64,000 nt of DNA, taken from assembly GCA_965213545.1 (NCBI GenBank), contig CBDBZL010000001.1, positions 637,985-701,984 on the forward strand. The letters are read 5' to 3'. Position 1 is the stretch's first letter, and each line of letters opens with the position of its first letter. Origin of the DNA: CBDBZL01 sp965213545. Its GTDB lineage: Bacteria > Pseudomonadota > Alphaproteobacteria > Sphingomonadales > Sphingomonadaceae. The position numbers were made by a program, and so were the translations under genes. The notes under the pieces were generated by a model. It saw nothing but the letters and a program-made list of their open reading frames with translations. It did no database searches and was not told where the DNA came from. Positions 1 through 7,918 of this stretch are shown here, piece by piece.

Positions 1-657
1 GACAGGCCGCCCATCGCTATCGACAACACCTTTCTGGGCCCGCTCTACAGCACGCCGCTGCAGCATGGCGCGGATATTGTGGTCTATTCGCTGACCAAAT
101 ATATCGGCGGCCACTCCGATCTGGTGGCGGGGGGCCTATCGGGCGCCAAGAGCTTCATGGATCCGGTGCGTGCGCTCAGGAACACCATCGGCACCATCTG
201 CGATCCCAACACCGCCTGGATGCTGCTGCGCTCGCTTGAAACGGTGGAACTGCGGATGCGCCGCGCGATGGAGAACGCCTGCACCGTCTGCGATTTCCTG
301 AAGGACCACCCCAAGGTGGAAGGCCTGGGCTTTCTGGGTCTGCTCGAAGACGGGCCGAGGAAGGACATTTACGAGCGCCACTGCACCGGGCCGGGCAGCA
401 CGTTCTCGCTCTTCGTGCGCGGGGGCGAGGCCGAGGCCTTCCGCTTCCTCAATGCCCTGACCGTGGCCAAGCTCGCGGTCAGCCTGGGCGGCACCGAGAC
501 ACTGGCCAGCGCGCCCGCGGCCATGACGCATCTGTCGGTGCCCGATGAGCGCAAGCGCGCGCTCGGCATCACCGACAACCTGGTGCGCATCTCGGTCGGT
601 ATCGAGGACCCCGACGACCTGATCGCTGATTTCGCGCAGGCACTGGAAGCGGTGTAG
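1..657 (+). CDS. Cystathionine gamma-synthase family PLP enzyme, 5' end outside window
   Basis: The frame is open from base 1 and gives the C-terminal 218 residues of a fold-type-I PLP enzyme of Cys/Met metabolism. The motif SLTKYIGGHSDLVAGG places the Schiff-base lysine at visible residue 33, and SLGGTETLASAPAAMTH is the conserved active-site loop near the C-terminus. Family members are usually 390-430 residues, so roughly 180 residues lie upstream of the window. The family covers methionine gamma-lyase, cystathionine gamma-lyase/synthase and O-acylhomoserine sulfhydrylase; the visible part does not decide which. It converges on the minus-strand CHAD gene with a 26-base gap. Confidence 0.85.
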   Translation, partial: DRPPIAIDNTFLGPLYSTPLQHGADIVVYSLTKYIGGHSDLVAGGLSGAKSFMDPVRALRNTIGTICDPNTAWMLLRSLETVELRMRRAMENACTVCDFLKDHPKVEGLGFLGLLEDGPRKDIYERHCTGPGSTFSLFVRGGEAEAFRFLNALTVAKLAVSLGGTETLASAPAAMTHLSVPDERKRALGITDNLVRISVGIEDPDDLIADFAQALEAV

Positions 658-683
658 CGCGCGGCACGAGTTGGACGAGAAGC

Positions 684-1613
684 CTAACCTGCGGGGTCTG
701 CGCCGCGCAGATCGGTCTCATGTTGCCAGGCCCGCCACCATTCGCCCCAGCGATCGGCCAGTGCCGTGGGCTTGTCGACCAACAATATGAGACCCAGACG
801 ATGCGCTTCCTGCTCGAGCAGTTTTTGACGGCGGCGGGTAAGTTCGGCGAGCGTTTCCACGGCCGCGGCACTCGCAAAGGCGGTGGGTTCGGAGCGGATG
901 GTGCGTTCCAGCACGTGGCAATCATGATGATCGCCCAGCAGACCGGTTAATTGCTGTAACATTGCCGCGCGCTGCGTCATTTCATCGGGCTGGATGACAC
1001 GCAGCAAACGCGTGTGATGCCAGTGGTATTTCAGCTGCTTGCGCCATTCGTGATGCTGCTCACTGTCGCCACCATTCGTGGCCCGCTCCATGGCCTTGCG
1101 GGCGCGCTTGTAAATCTTGGTTGTTCCGGGCTCCAGCGCCTTCCAGCCGGTATTATCGAGCGACCAGTTCGCCGCCCGGTCGCGCAGCGCGACCAGGTTC
1201 GCACGCGCATCGACGAACCGGGCGTCGAGATCGGCTCCGGTCAGCGCGGCTCGGCGCTGCCGCGTCAAGGCGGCGCGTACCGGCGCTATTTTCCGCCGGC
1301 TCACCCGCCCTGTGTAACCCTCCATCACCACGTCATAGGTGTCCTGCAGCACCTTGGCATCGCGGAAGGACCCGATCATCGCGGCGGTCTCGCGAAGAGC
1401 AGCGTTCTCGTTGCGATAAGCCAAGAACGAGGGTCTCACGAGGCGGATCAGCCCGCGCAGCTTCTTGCACCGCTTGCGCACGTCATGGACCGCCTGCGGA
1501 CCCGCATCGCCCTGCGCCTCGAGCGAGGTCAGCGCCCTGTCGAGCTGCTCGCAGGCGATACGCCTGACAGCGTTCTCAACCGAAACGTCACCCTCTGCAA
1601 ACCTGTAGGCCAT
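684..1613 (-). CDS. CHAD domain protein
   Basis: A 309-residue, strongly alpha-helical, Arg/Lys/His-rich protein that matches the CHAD (conserved histidine alpha-helical) family. Two copies of the HxxRKxxKxxR-type motif are visible: AVHDVRKRCKKLRGLI near residue 42 and HHEWRKQLKYHWHHTRLL near residue 190. CHAD proteins bind inorganic polyphosphate or other polyanions through these basic residues. The CYTH (triphosphatase) domain that often accompanies CHAD is absent, so this is a stand-alone CHAD protein. No signal peptide or membrane segment is evident, so a cytoplasmic location is inferred. It reads away from the J-domain gene's 3' end on the same strand, 70 bases downstream of it. Confidence 0.85.
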   Translation of the reverse strand: MAYRFAEGDVSVENAVRRIACEQLDRALTSLEAQGDAGPQAVHDVRKRCKKLRGLIRLVRPSFLAYRNENAALRETAAMIGSFRDAKVLQDTYDVVMEGYTGRVSRRKIAPVRAALTRQRRAALTGADLDARFVDARANLVALRDRAANWSLDNTGWKALEPGTTKIYKRARKAMERATNGGDSEQHHEWRKQLKYHWHHTRLLRVIQPDEMTQRAAMLQQLTGLLGDHHDCHVLERTIRSEPTAFASAAAVETLAELTRRRQKLLEQEAHRLGLILLVDKPTALADRWGEWWRAWQHETDLRGADPAG

Positions 1614-1683
1614 GTGACAGTTCGATTACACGACCGGCGTCCTTCCGGCCACCTGCTTTCGCCCTGCGACAAGCGTTGTCGCC

Positions 1684-2220
1684 CTAGCCGCCCTTCCAGG
1701 TGCGGCGTTCTTCGGCGGCGCGCAGCACTTCGTAGGCAAGCTGATAGGACTGGAACGCCCGTGCCGCCTCGGCATCGCCCGGACGCACATCGGGGTGAAC
1801 CTCCTTGGCCTTTGCTCGCCAGGCCCGCTTGACCTCCTCGAAGCCGGCATCGGCTTCCAGGCTCAGCATCTCCAAAGCACGCATCTCGTCGGCACTGCGG
1901 CTGCCATCGCCAGGGCCGGACCAGCCATAATGCTGCGCTTCGGCGTAACCCGAATTGTCGCGCTGTTCGGCCTTGGCCCGCGCCGCCGCCTCTTCCTTGT
2001 CGAGCCCGGCGAAATAGTCCCAGCCCTTGTTGTATTCGGCCGCATGAGCCTCGCAGAAATACCAGCGCTCGGGGCTGTTGGGTGACTTAGGCGCCGGACA
2101 TTCGCCCGGCTCCTCGCAACCATGCCGGTCGCATAGCCGAACGCGGGCCGCCTCGCGCGCGCCTTCATAGCCGCGCCACCGGGGAAAGCCCCAATCGTTC
2201 GAGCGACGCTGGTGCGCCAT
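1684..2220 (-). CDS. J-domain protein with Cys-rich N-terminal region
   Basis: 178 residues. The C-terminal 65 residues form a short J domain with the HPD tripeptide at 142-144 (KEVHPDVRPGD) and following helix (FQSYQLAYEVLRAA). J domains stimulate the ATPase of DnaK-type Hsp70. The protein lacks the G/F linker, zinc finger and client-binding domains of full DnaJ, so it is a specialised co-chaperone. The N-terminal half has Cys30, Cys35, Cys41 and Cys56 plus nearby His residues (CDRHGCEEPGEC and WYFCEAH), which could form a metal site; this is inference. Start ATG at 2220 is the only upstream ATG in frame. Confidence 0.8.
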   Translation of the reverse strand: MAHQRRSNDWGFPRWRGYEGAREAARVRLCDRHGCEEPGECPAPKSPNSPERWYFCEAHAAEYNKGWDYFAGLDKEEAAARAKAEQRDNSGYAEAQHYGWSGPGDGSRSADEMRALEMLSLEADAGFEEVKRAWRAKAKEVHPDVRPGDAEAARAFQSYQLAYEVLRAAEERRTWKGG

Positions 2221-2401
2221 CAGGGAGATACGGATCGGGTCATCGAAGCAAAGCTTATAGGCGGTCGAACCGCGATCCTCAAACAGGCAGTGGCATCCGA
2301 AGGGAACAAGCTACCGGTGAAAGCCTACGGCACATCGCCCGCGTTGCCGCGCTTCGCATGCGCACCATCTCGACCGGCATGACCGATCGGAAAAACCTGC
2401 G

Positions 2402-2566
2402 ATGAGCGTCCAACTGCGCATTTCCGCGCTGTTCTCAGCTCTGGCGATGACCGCCCTTGCGCTCGCCACCCCGCTTCTGACCGCGTCGGAGGCGCAAGCG
2501 AGCACGTTTCTGGACGCCTCCGCTCGCGCTCCGCAATCAGTTTTAACGACCGCAAGTCGAACCTGA
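2402..2566 (+). CDS. Possible small exported peptide, unknown
   Basis: A 54-codon frame from ATG at 2402 to TGA at 2566. The translation has a basic start, a hydrophobic run rich in Leu and Ala, and an A-x-A stretch (SEAQAST) like a signal peptidase I site near residue 33, leaving a mature peptide of only about 21 residues. A purine stretch (GGAAAAA) lies about 6 bases before the ATG. It converges with pal on the other strand, with no gap between the two stops. There is no recognisable family, and short frames arise easily at this GC, so the call is tentative. Confidence 0.3.
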   Translation: MSVQLRISALFSALAMTALALATPLLTASEAQASTFLDASARAPQSVLTTASRT

Positions 2567-3094
2567 TCAGTTCATGACCATGGTGACCGAACGACGGTTC
2601 TGCTGCCAGGCGCCTTCGTTCGAGCCGGTGGCGGCGGGGCGTTCCTCACCATAGCTGACGGTGTTCAGCCGGTTTGCCGGGATACCCAGACTGACGAGGT
2701 AATTCTTCGCGGCGTTGGCCCGCCGTTCGCCCAGCGCCAGGTTGTAGTCGCGCGTGCCGCGTTCGTCGGCATGGCCCTCGATGGTGGCGCGTACGTTGGA
2801 ATACTGGTTGAGATACTGCGCCTGGCTGCGCAGCGCGGCCTGGTCCCGCGCATCGATACCAAAGTCGTCGGTATCGAAATAGATCGTGTCCTGCCCGGCC
2901 ATCTGCTGACGGAAATGCGCCGTGGATCCAGGAGTGGAACCGGCCTCGCCAGTGCCCGTGACGCCGGGAGCCGTGGTGGTTGCAGTCGTCGGCGGCGGCG
3001 GGGGAAGCTCCTCCGGCGGTTCGCGGCGACATGCGCCCAGCGCAACCGCGCCGGTAAGGACAAGGGTGAGTACCAGACGCTGCATGACGGACAT
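2567..3094 (-). CDS. pal: Peptidoglycan-associated lipoprotein Pal
   Basis: 175 residues. An N-terminal lipoprotein signal ends in LGAC with the lipidated Cys at residue 22 (19 if the second Met is used). A Pro/Thr-rich linker follows, then an OmpA-like peptidoglycan-binding domain (about 65-175) with the diagnostic EGHADERGTRDYNLALGERR segment. Pal anchors the outer membrane to peptidoglycan and is the terminal partner of the Tol machine, contacting TolB. It is the last gene of the ybgC-tolQRAB-pal operon, 77 bases after tolB, the widest gap in the operon. An alternative start at the Met four codons in is equally possible. Confidence 0.95.
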   Translation of the reverse strand: MSVMQRLVLTLVLTGAVALGACRREPPEELPPPPPTTATTTAPGVTGTGEAGSTPGSTAHFRQQMAGQDTIYFDTDDFGIDARDQAALRSQAQYLNQYSNVRATIEGHADERGTRDYNLALGERRANAAKNYLVSLGIPANRLNTVSYGEERPAATGSNEGAWQQNRRSVTMVMN

Positions 3095-3097
3095 TCC

Positions 3098-3142
3098 TCC
3101 TGTTATTGGCCTGTTGTTGTTGGCCTGTTGTTATCCGGTTGT
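3098..3142. repeat. Imperfect short tandem repeat between tolB and pal
   Basis: The spacer between the tolB stop and the pal start carries about two and a half copies of a TGTTGTTGGCC-like unit (TGTTATTGGCC, TGTTGTTGTTGGCC, TGTTGTTATCC). It lies just upstream of pal's Shine-Dalgarno (GAGGAA-like on the minus strand). It may only be slippage-prone spacer sequence; no fold strong enough to be called a terminator is evident. Confidence 0.5.
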
Positions 3143-3171
3143 GACGGGCAGCCTTACGAGAGATTGCGCGA

Positions 3172-4557
3172 TCAGGGAAGCACCGGACCCCATGCAGGGT
3201 CTGACGCTCCAAGCGGGGTTTCCAACCGCCGCTCGAAGCCGCCGGTCAGGTCCACCTGCCAGATCGAGGTGCGGCCCGAATTGCGCTCGGTGCGGAAGAA
3301 CTGGATGATCCGGCCGTTGGGTGCCCATGTCGGCCCCTTGTCGTGCCAGGCATCGGTCAGGCGGCGCATGTTGCGCCCATCGGGCGTCATCACCGCAATG
3401 CGAAAGTCGCCGGCGATATGGGTGAATGCGATCTGGTCACCGCGCGGGCTCCATTCAGGCGTGGCCGATCGTCCACCGAAGAAGGTGATCCGCCGCTGGT
3501 CCGCTCCGTCCGCGTTCATCACGTAGACCTGCTGCGAGCCCGACCGGTCGCTCTCGAACACGATGCGGCTGCCATCGGGCGAATAGGATCCGCCGACATC
3601 GATGCCCGGACTGTCGGTCAGGCGCACCGGAGTGCCCCCGCCGCTCGCCGAAACGCGGTAGATGTCGGTGTTGCCCGCCACCGCCATCGAATAAAGGATA
3701 TGCCGCCCGTCCGGGCTCCAGCGCGGAGCGAAGGTGGGATTGGCGCTCTGGGTCACCAGTGTCTGCCGGCCGCTGTCGATCTCGTAGACATAGATGCGCG
3801 GGTTGCCGTCCGCATAGCTGAGATAGGCGATGCGCGAATAATCGGGCGAATAGCGCGGTGTCAGCGCGGTCGATTGGCCATTGGTAATGAAGCGGTGGTT
3901 CGCGCCGTCCGAATCCATGATGGCGAGGCGCTTGACCCGGTTCTCCTTGGGCCCGGTCTCGGCGATATAGGCGATCTTGGAATCGAAGAACGGGCTTTCC
4001 CCCGAGAGACGCGAATAGACAAGGTCGGCGCATTTGTGCGCGGCGCGGCGCCAGTCGGTGGGAGCCACCACCCAGCCCTCGCGCACCAGCTGGTTCTGAA
4101 GTACTACGTCGTAGAGATAACAGCCCACCGTCAGCCGGCCGTCCTCGTTGGCGCGCACATAGCCGTGAACCAGCATTTCTGCCGAGCGGCCCTGCCAGGT
4201 GGACCAGGCGGGCGCGCTGATCTCGGCATAGCCGGGCTGGGGCAGCGCATCGGGGCCGACCGGGCGAAACAGGCCGTTCGAGCGCAGATTGTTATAGACC
4301 ACGCGCGCCAGCTCCTCGCCCAGCGCGCGCGTACCGCTGGCATTAGCGGGGGTGGACGCATCGCGATCGGTGGCAAAGGCGGGGATGGCGATACCCATGT
4401 CCTGCCATTCGGACGTATCGGTGACGGTGACGGCAAGGCCCTGCTCTTCTGCCGGCTTGCTTGGTTGCGAGGAAACCGGCGGGGCGGCGTCGGTCTGCGC
4501 AGCGAGTGGCGCTGCGGTGAAGGTCAGGAGGACAAGAGCGGCGAGGCGAAGCAGCAT
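3172..4557 (-). CDS. tolB: Tol-Pal system beta-propeller protein TolB
   Basis: 461 residues with an N-terminal signal peptide (hydrophobic core LAALVLLTFTA, cleavage near AAPLAAQ), so periplasmic. The N-terminal domain (about 40-180) precedes a six-bladed propeller built from repeats of the SPDGxxIxF/Y type, for example RWSPDGRHILYS and YSPDGSRIVFES. TolB binds Pal and, through its N-terminus, TolA, and helps constrict the outer membrane at division. It starts 5 bases after the tolA stop, which implies translational coupling. Confidence 0.95.
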   Translation of the reverse strand: MLLRLAALVLLTFTAAPLAAQTDAAPPVSSQPSKPAEEQGLAVTVTDTSEWQDMGIAIPAFATDRDASTPANASGTRALGEELARVVYNNLRSNGLFRPVGPDALPQPGYAEISAPAWSTWQGRSAEMLVHGYVRANEDGRLTVGCYLYDVVLQNQLVREGWVVAPTDWRRAAHKCADLVYSRLSGESPFFDSKIAYIAETGPKENRVKRLAIMDSDGANHRFITNGQSTALTPRYSPDYSRIAYLSYADGNPRIYVYEIDSGRQTLVTQSANPTFAPRWSPDGRHILYSMAVAGNTDIYRVSASGGGTPVRLTDSPGIDVGGSYSPDGSRIVFESDRSGSQQVYVMNADGADQRRITFFGGRSATPEWSPRGDQIAFTHIAGDFRIAVMTPDGRNMRRLTDAWHDKGPTWAPNGRIIQFFRTERNSGRTSIWQVDLTGGFERRLETPLGASDPAWGPVLP

Positions 4558-4562
4558 GGGTC

Positions 4563-5414
4563 TTAGAGCCTTCTGTCGAACCGGGAGTTTACCAGACGCC
4601 AGTGTTCATAGAACTGGTCGGGCAGATTGAACGGGGCGGCGGTGCGGACCGCGCGGATGGCGCGTTCGCAATGCAGGTCCTTTTGCGGCGTATTGGAAGG
4701 GGTCACACCCGTCTGACTGACGCAGGACGGCGCGCCTTGCAGCGAACCGTTGCGTTCCAGGCGGAAGCGCACGATGGTGACCAGCTGATCGGCATCGACG
4801 CCCGATGGCGCCTGCCAGTGCGGTTTCAGCTGCCGCGCGATAGCCGAGTTGAGCGAAGCGGCCTCGCTTGCTCCGAAGGCGGTGGCAGGCGATCCGGCAC
4901 GCCCTTCGCTATTGCTGCGCCCCTCGAGGAAGTCGGCACCAATCCGGCTGCCACCCGTGCGCTCGCGCGGCGTGGTGGGGGCAGATGCCGCAACAGCGGG
5001 AGCGGGTGCTGGCGTTGGCGCCGAAGATGACGGACGCGCGGCGGCGGGACGCGGACGCGGCGTCTCCGTGCGAGGCTGGCGCGTCGGCTCAGGGCGCGGG
5101 GCAGCGACCGGAGCGGGTTGCGGCACCTCGCGCGGCACCGTTCGCTCGGCGGGATCGGCCGCGGCGGCAACGGGCGGTGCGGGGACATCAGCCAGCGCGG
5201 GCGCATAGCTGGCAGCAGGCTCGGCCGAAGGATCGGGCGCGGTCGATTCCAGGCTTACCTCGTCCGCCAGGCTGACCACCATGCGCTCCGGAGTGACCAG
5301 CGCGGCCCGCTCTTCGCCCTGCACCAAGAACAGCGCCGCCAGCGCAATATGGGCCACCAGCGCCACGGTAAGGCCCAGGCGGTCTTCACGCAAAAAGTTG
5401 GCGGTCCTGGCCAT
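4563..5414 (-). CDS. tolA: TolA-type energy transducer
   Basis: 283 residues between tolR and tolB. One N-terminal transmembrane helix (LGLTVALVAHIALAALFLV, about 13-31) is followed by a long Pro/Ala/Thr/Arg-rich periplasmic linker (about 60-165) and a C-terminal globular TolA/TonB-like domain with two cysteines (SCVSQTG and LHCERA) that may form a disulfide. TolA spans the periplasm and transmits proton-motive force from TolQR to TolB/Pal. The linker is Pro-rich rather than the long Ala/Lys helix of enterobacterial TolA. The assignment rests mainly on gene order plus topology. Confidence 0.88.
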   Translation of the reverse strand: MARTANFLREDRLGLTVALVAHIALAALFLVQGEERAALVTPERMVVSLADEVSLESTAPDPSAEPAASYAPALADVPAPPVAAAADPAERTVPREVPQPAPVAAPRPEPTRQPRTETPRPRPAAARPSSSAPTPAPAPAVAASAPTTPRERTGGSRIGADFLEGRSNSEGRAGSPATAFGASEAASLNSAIARQLKPHWQAPSGVDADQLVTIVRFRLERNGSLQGAPSCVSQTGVTPSNTPQKDLHCERAIRAVRTAAPFNLPDQFYEHWRLVNSRFDRRL

Positions 5415-5426
5415 CCTTTCCCGCCG

Positions 5427-5870
5427 CTAGGGAGCCGCCGCTGAACTATTGGTGACCAGCGAGATGGAATTGAAGCCGGCCCTGTTCAGCTCACCCATCA
5501 CCGCCACCACACGGCCATAATCGAGCGCCCGATCAGCCCGCAAGGTAACCAACGGGCGATCAGCAGGCGCGCCCAGCGCGGCCAGCGCATCGGGAAGCGC
5601 TCCGGTCTCGACCAGCGCATCATCAATATAGACAAACCCCTGTTCATCGATCGCCACGGTGATCTGGGCGGGATCCTGGTCCAGCTGGGTGGCGCGGCTG
5701 TCGGGCAAGTCCACGGGTACCGCGCTTGCCAGCAGCGGCGCGGTGACCATGAAGATGATGAGCAGCACCAGCATGACATCGACAAACGGGGTGACGTTGA
5801 TATCCGCCATCGGCGCACGGCGGCGCGAGGAGCGGCCTCGGCGGGCGAACTGCTGGACACCCATCGCCAT
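5427..5870 (-). CDS. tolR: Proton-channel subunit TolR (ExbD family)
   Basis: 147 residues from the ATG at 5870; an in-frame ATG at 5909 would add 13 residues but has no better ribosome site. The ExbD/TolR signature ADINVTPFVDVMLVLLIIF holds the transmembrane helix, with the functional Asp in FVDVMLV. The periplasmic domain follows and ends in TolR-like GRVVAVMGELNRAGF. TolR works with TolQ as the proton-driven stator complex that energises TolA. Between tolQ and tolA in the operon. Confidence 0.92.
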   Translation of the reverse strand: MAMGVQQFARRGRSSRRRAPMADINVTPFVDVMLVLLIIFMVTAPLLASAVPVDLPDSRATQLDQDPAQITVAIDEQGFVYIDDALVETGALPDALAALGAPADRPLVTLRADRALDYGRVVAVMGELNRAGFNSISLVTNSSAAAP

Positions 5871-5955
5871 CAACGGGGCTTCCGGTTGCGGCGGCAACCC
5901 GAAGCGCATGCCGGCGGAAATCCGAAGCCGCCAACCGCGTGGGGCAACACCGCCC

Positions 5956-6663
5956 TCACGCCTCCTCCAGCTCGCGGCTGATCTGCGCCTGCACCCGGTC
6001 GGCGAACCGCTGGAGGCGCGCCTCGAACCCGCCTACTTGGCCGGAGAAGCGGTTATAGGCGATGACCGCGGGGATCGCGGCGAACAGGCCGATGGCGGTG
6101 GCGAAGAGTGCTTCCGAAATACCCGGCGCGACCACCGCCAGCGACGAGTTCTGCTGCTGACCGATGGCAAAAAAGCTGTTCATGATGCCCCACACCGTGC
6201 CGAACAGGCCGACGAACGGGGCCACCGCGCCGGTGCTGGCAAGGAAGGTCAGGCGGTCGGCCAGACTGTCCGCCTCCACCGCAACCTGGCCCTCCATGGC
6301 CAGTGCCACGCGTCCGCCCGTCGCCAGCCGGTCCTTGATGCCGTGCTTGGTCGAGCGATTGAGTTCCTCCAGACCGGCGGCGGCAACCCTGGCCGAAGGA
6401 TTGTCGGGCCGTCTGCGCTTGGAAACCAGCGCCTCGGGCTCGTCGGCATCCCAGAACAGTCGCTCGAAGCGGTCCGAGCGGCGCTTCTCGCGCGAAAGCC
6501 GCAGCGAGAAAGCGATGATGATCGTCCACGACCACACGCTCGCCAGTACCAGCCCGAGTATGACAAGCTGGACGACGATGTCGGCCATGAGGAACAGCTC
6601 GAGCGGATCGAGCCGGGTAGGCGCGTCGGCAAGCGCGGCGGCGGAAAGGATGGCGATGGTCAT
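5956..6663 (-). CDS. tolQ: Proton-channel subunit TolQ (MotA/ExbB family)
   Basis: 235 residues with three transmembrane segments: one near the N-terminus (IVVQLVILGLVLASVWSW) and two near the C-terminus, the second in the motif ISEALFATAIGLFAAIPAVI typical of the MotA/TolQ/ExbB channel domain. Together with TolR it forms the inner-membrane proton channel. The ATG at 6663 overlaps the ybgC stop by four bases (ATGA), so the two genes are translationally coupled. Confidence 0.95.
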   Translation of the reverse strand: MTIAILSAAALADAPTRLDPLELFLMADIVVQLVILGLVLASVWSWTIIIAFSLRLSREKRRSDRFERLFWDADEPEALVSKRRRPDNPSARVAAAGLEELNRSTKHGIKDRLATGGRVALAMEGQVAVEADSLADRLTFLASTGAVAPFVGLFGTVWGIMNSFFAIGQQQNSSLAVVAPGISEALFATAIGLFAAIPAVIAYNRFSGQVGGFEARLQRFADRVQAQISRELEEA

Positions 6664-7130
6664 GATCGAGGCTCGCCCGGCGCGGTGGGCACGCTCAGGG
6701 CAGCGAAGCGACGGCGCCAGTCGGCCGGCTGACGGCGCGGGCGTCCATCGCGCGACACAAAGCCGATCCGCAGCGCCCCCTCGGCGACAAGCTCCGAGCC
6801 GCGCGTGATAAGCTGCGCCAGACGCACGCTCGCCGCCCCGATCGCCAGCGCCCGGGTCACGACCACCAGCGCATCGCCCAGCCGCGCTGGCGTGCGGTAG
6901 GCCAGCGTCAGGTCGGCAACCGCATAGGCTCCCTCGCCCGCCTCCATCGCCGCGCGCTGATCGATGCCGACATGACGCAGCAGGTCGGACCGGGCGCGTT
7001 CCATGTAGCGCAGGTGATTGGCGTGGTAGACGATGCCCGTCACGTCGGTATCCTCGATATAGACGCGCACGGGGAAATGATGCGCGCGCTCGATGATGCG
7101 GCCCGTAGCAGGTTGCAGGTCATGGTCCAT
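6660..7130 (-). CDS. ybgC: Tol-Pal-associated acyl-CoA thioesterase YbgC
   Basis: 156 residues from ATG 7130. This is a 4-hydroxybenzoyl-CoA thioesterase-type hotdog protein, with the catalytic-site motif YIEDTDVTGIVYHANHLRYME near residue 20-40 containing the conserved Asp. The frame is open further upstream to 7487, but that part lies opposite the HIT gene in another frame and has no family similarity, so the later start is chosen. YbgC is the usual first gene of the tol-pal operon and is thought to act on phospholipid-related acyl-CoA or acyl-ACP. It overlaps tolQ by four bases. Confidence 0.92.
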   Translation of the reverse strand: MDHDLQPATGRIIERAHHFPVRVYIEDTDVTGIVYHANHLRYMERARSDLLRHVGIDQRAAMEAGEGAYAVADLTLAYRTPARLGDALVVVTRALAIGAASVRLAQLITRGSELVAEGALRIGFVSRDGRPRRQPADWRRRFAALSVPTAPGEPRS

Positions 7131-7180
7131 GAACGATCGCGATCGGGGCGGTGGGCAGACAGCGCGGGTCGGTGACGCGC

Positions 7181-7558
7181 TCAGGAGCTCAGCATCGGAC
7201 CGAGCGGCCCGCCGCCGACCAGGTGCACGTGCAGGTGCGGCACCTCCTGCCCGCCATGTCCGCCGATATTGGCCAGCAGCCGGTAGCCCGATGCGACAAG
7301 CCCTTGTTCGCGCGCGATCTTTCCGACCGCGCGCACCAAACCTGCAATCTCCTCTGTGCTCGCGCGGGCGGAAAAATCGTCCCAGCTGACATAGGCGCCC
7401 TTGGGAATGACCAGCACATGGACCGGCGCCTGCGGGGTGATGTCGCGGAAAGCCAATGCCCATTCGTCCTCGTGGACCTTGTCGCACTCGACCTCGCCGC
7501 GCAGGATCCGGGCGAAGATATTGTCGTGATCATAAGGTGCGGTCGGATCAACGGCCAT
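7181..7558 (-). CDS. HIT family purine-nucleoside phosphoramidase (HinT-like)
   Basis: 125 residues. The histidine-triad motif VPHLHVHLVGG sits near residue 110 with the catalytic His in the middle of HxHxH. The N-terminal NIFARILRGE and HVLVIPKGAYVS are typical of the HinT branch, which hydrolyses AMP-lysine-type phosphoramidates. Its ATG overlaps the last base of the hisE stop codon (TGATG on the minus strand), so it is the tail gene of the his operon. HinT downstream of hisE is a common alphaproteobacterial arrangement. Confidence 0.92.
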   Translation of the reverse strand: MAVDPTAPYDHDNIFARILRGEVECDKVHEDEWALAFRDITPQAPVHVLVIPKGAYVSWDDFSARASTEEIAGLVRAVGKIAREQGLVASGYRLLANIGGHGGQEVPHLHVHLVGGGPLGPMLSS

Positions 7559-7884
7559 CAGCTTGCCCTCGCTGCTTTCTCTTCGAGCCCCGAGACGCCT
7601 TCCCGCCGCTCGAGTTCGGTGATCACCTCGGCCAGCGCGATGCCTTTGGCATCGAGCAGCACCAGCAGATGGAACATAAGGTCAGCCGCCTCGCCAACGA
7701 GTTCCCCGCGCTCGCCCGCCAGCGCGGCAATGACAGTTTCGACCGCCTCCTCGCCAAGCTTCCTGGCCATCTGCGGCAGGCCCCTGGCATTCAGCCGGGC
7801 GACATAGCTGTCACCCGAACCCGCGTTCCGGCGCTCGGCAATGACCGCGGCAAGGCGGGCGAGCATGTCGACAGGCGCATCCAT
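7558..7884 (-). CDS. hisE: Phosphoribosyl-ATP pyrophosphatase HisE
   Basis: 108 residues from ATG 7884. MazG/HisE fold with KLGEEAVETVIAALAGER and ELVGEAADLMFHLLVLL, whose Glu/Asp residues bind Mg2+ for the second step of histidine synthesis (PR-ATP to PR-AMP plus pyrophosphate). The open frame extends upstream to 8067 into the end of hisF, but that part has no similarity; the start at MDAPVDML matches usual HisE length. HisI, the following step, is not in the window. Confidence 0.93.
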   Translation of the reverse strand: MDAPVDMLARLAAVIAERRNAGSGDSYVARLNARGLPQMARKLGEEAVETVIAALAGERGELVGEAADLMFHLLVLLDAKGIALAEVITELERREGVSGLEEKAARAS

Positions 7885-7918
7885 CGGCCAAAGCCATTGG
7901 ATAAGCCTGCGTTGCGCG

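Noticed and set aside
6660..7487. A 275-codon version of YbgC starting at 7487
   Set aside because: The first 119 residues lie opposite frame to the HIT gene and show no similarity; the thioesterase fold begins at the Met encoded at 7130.
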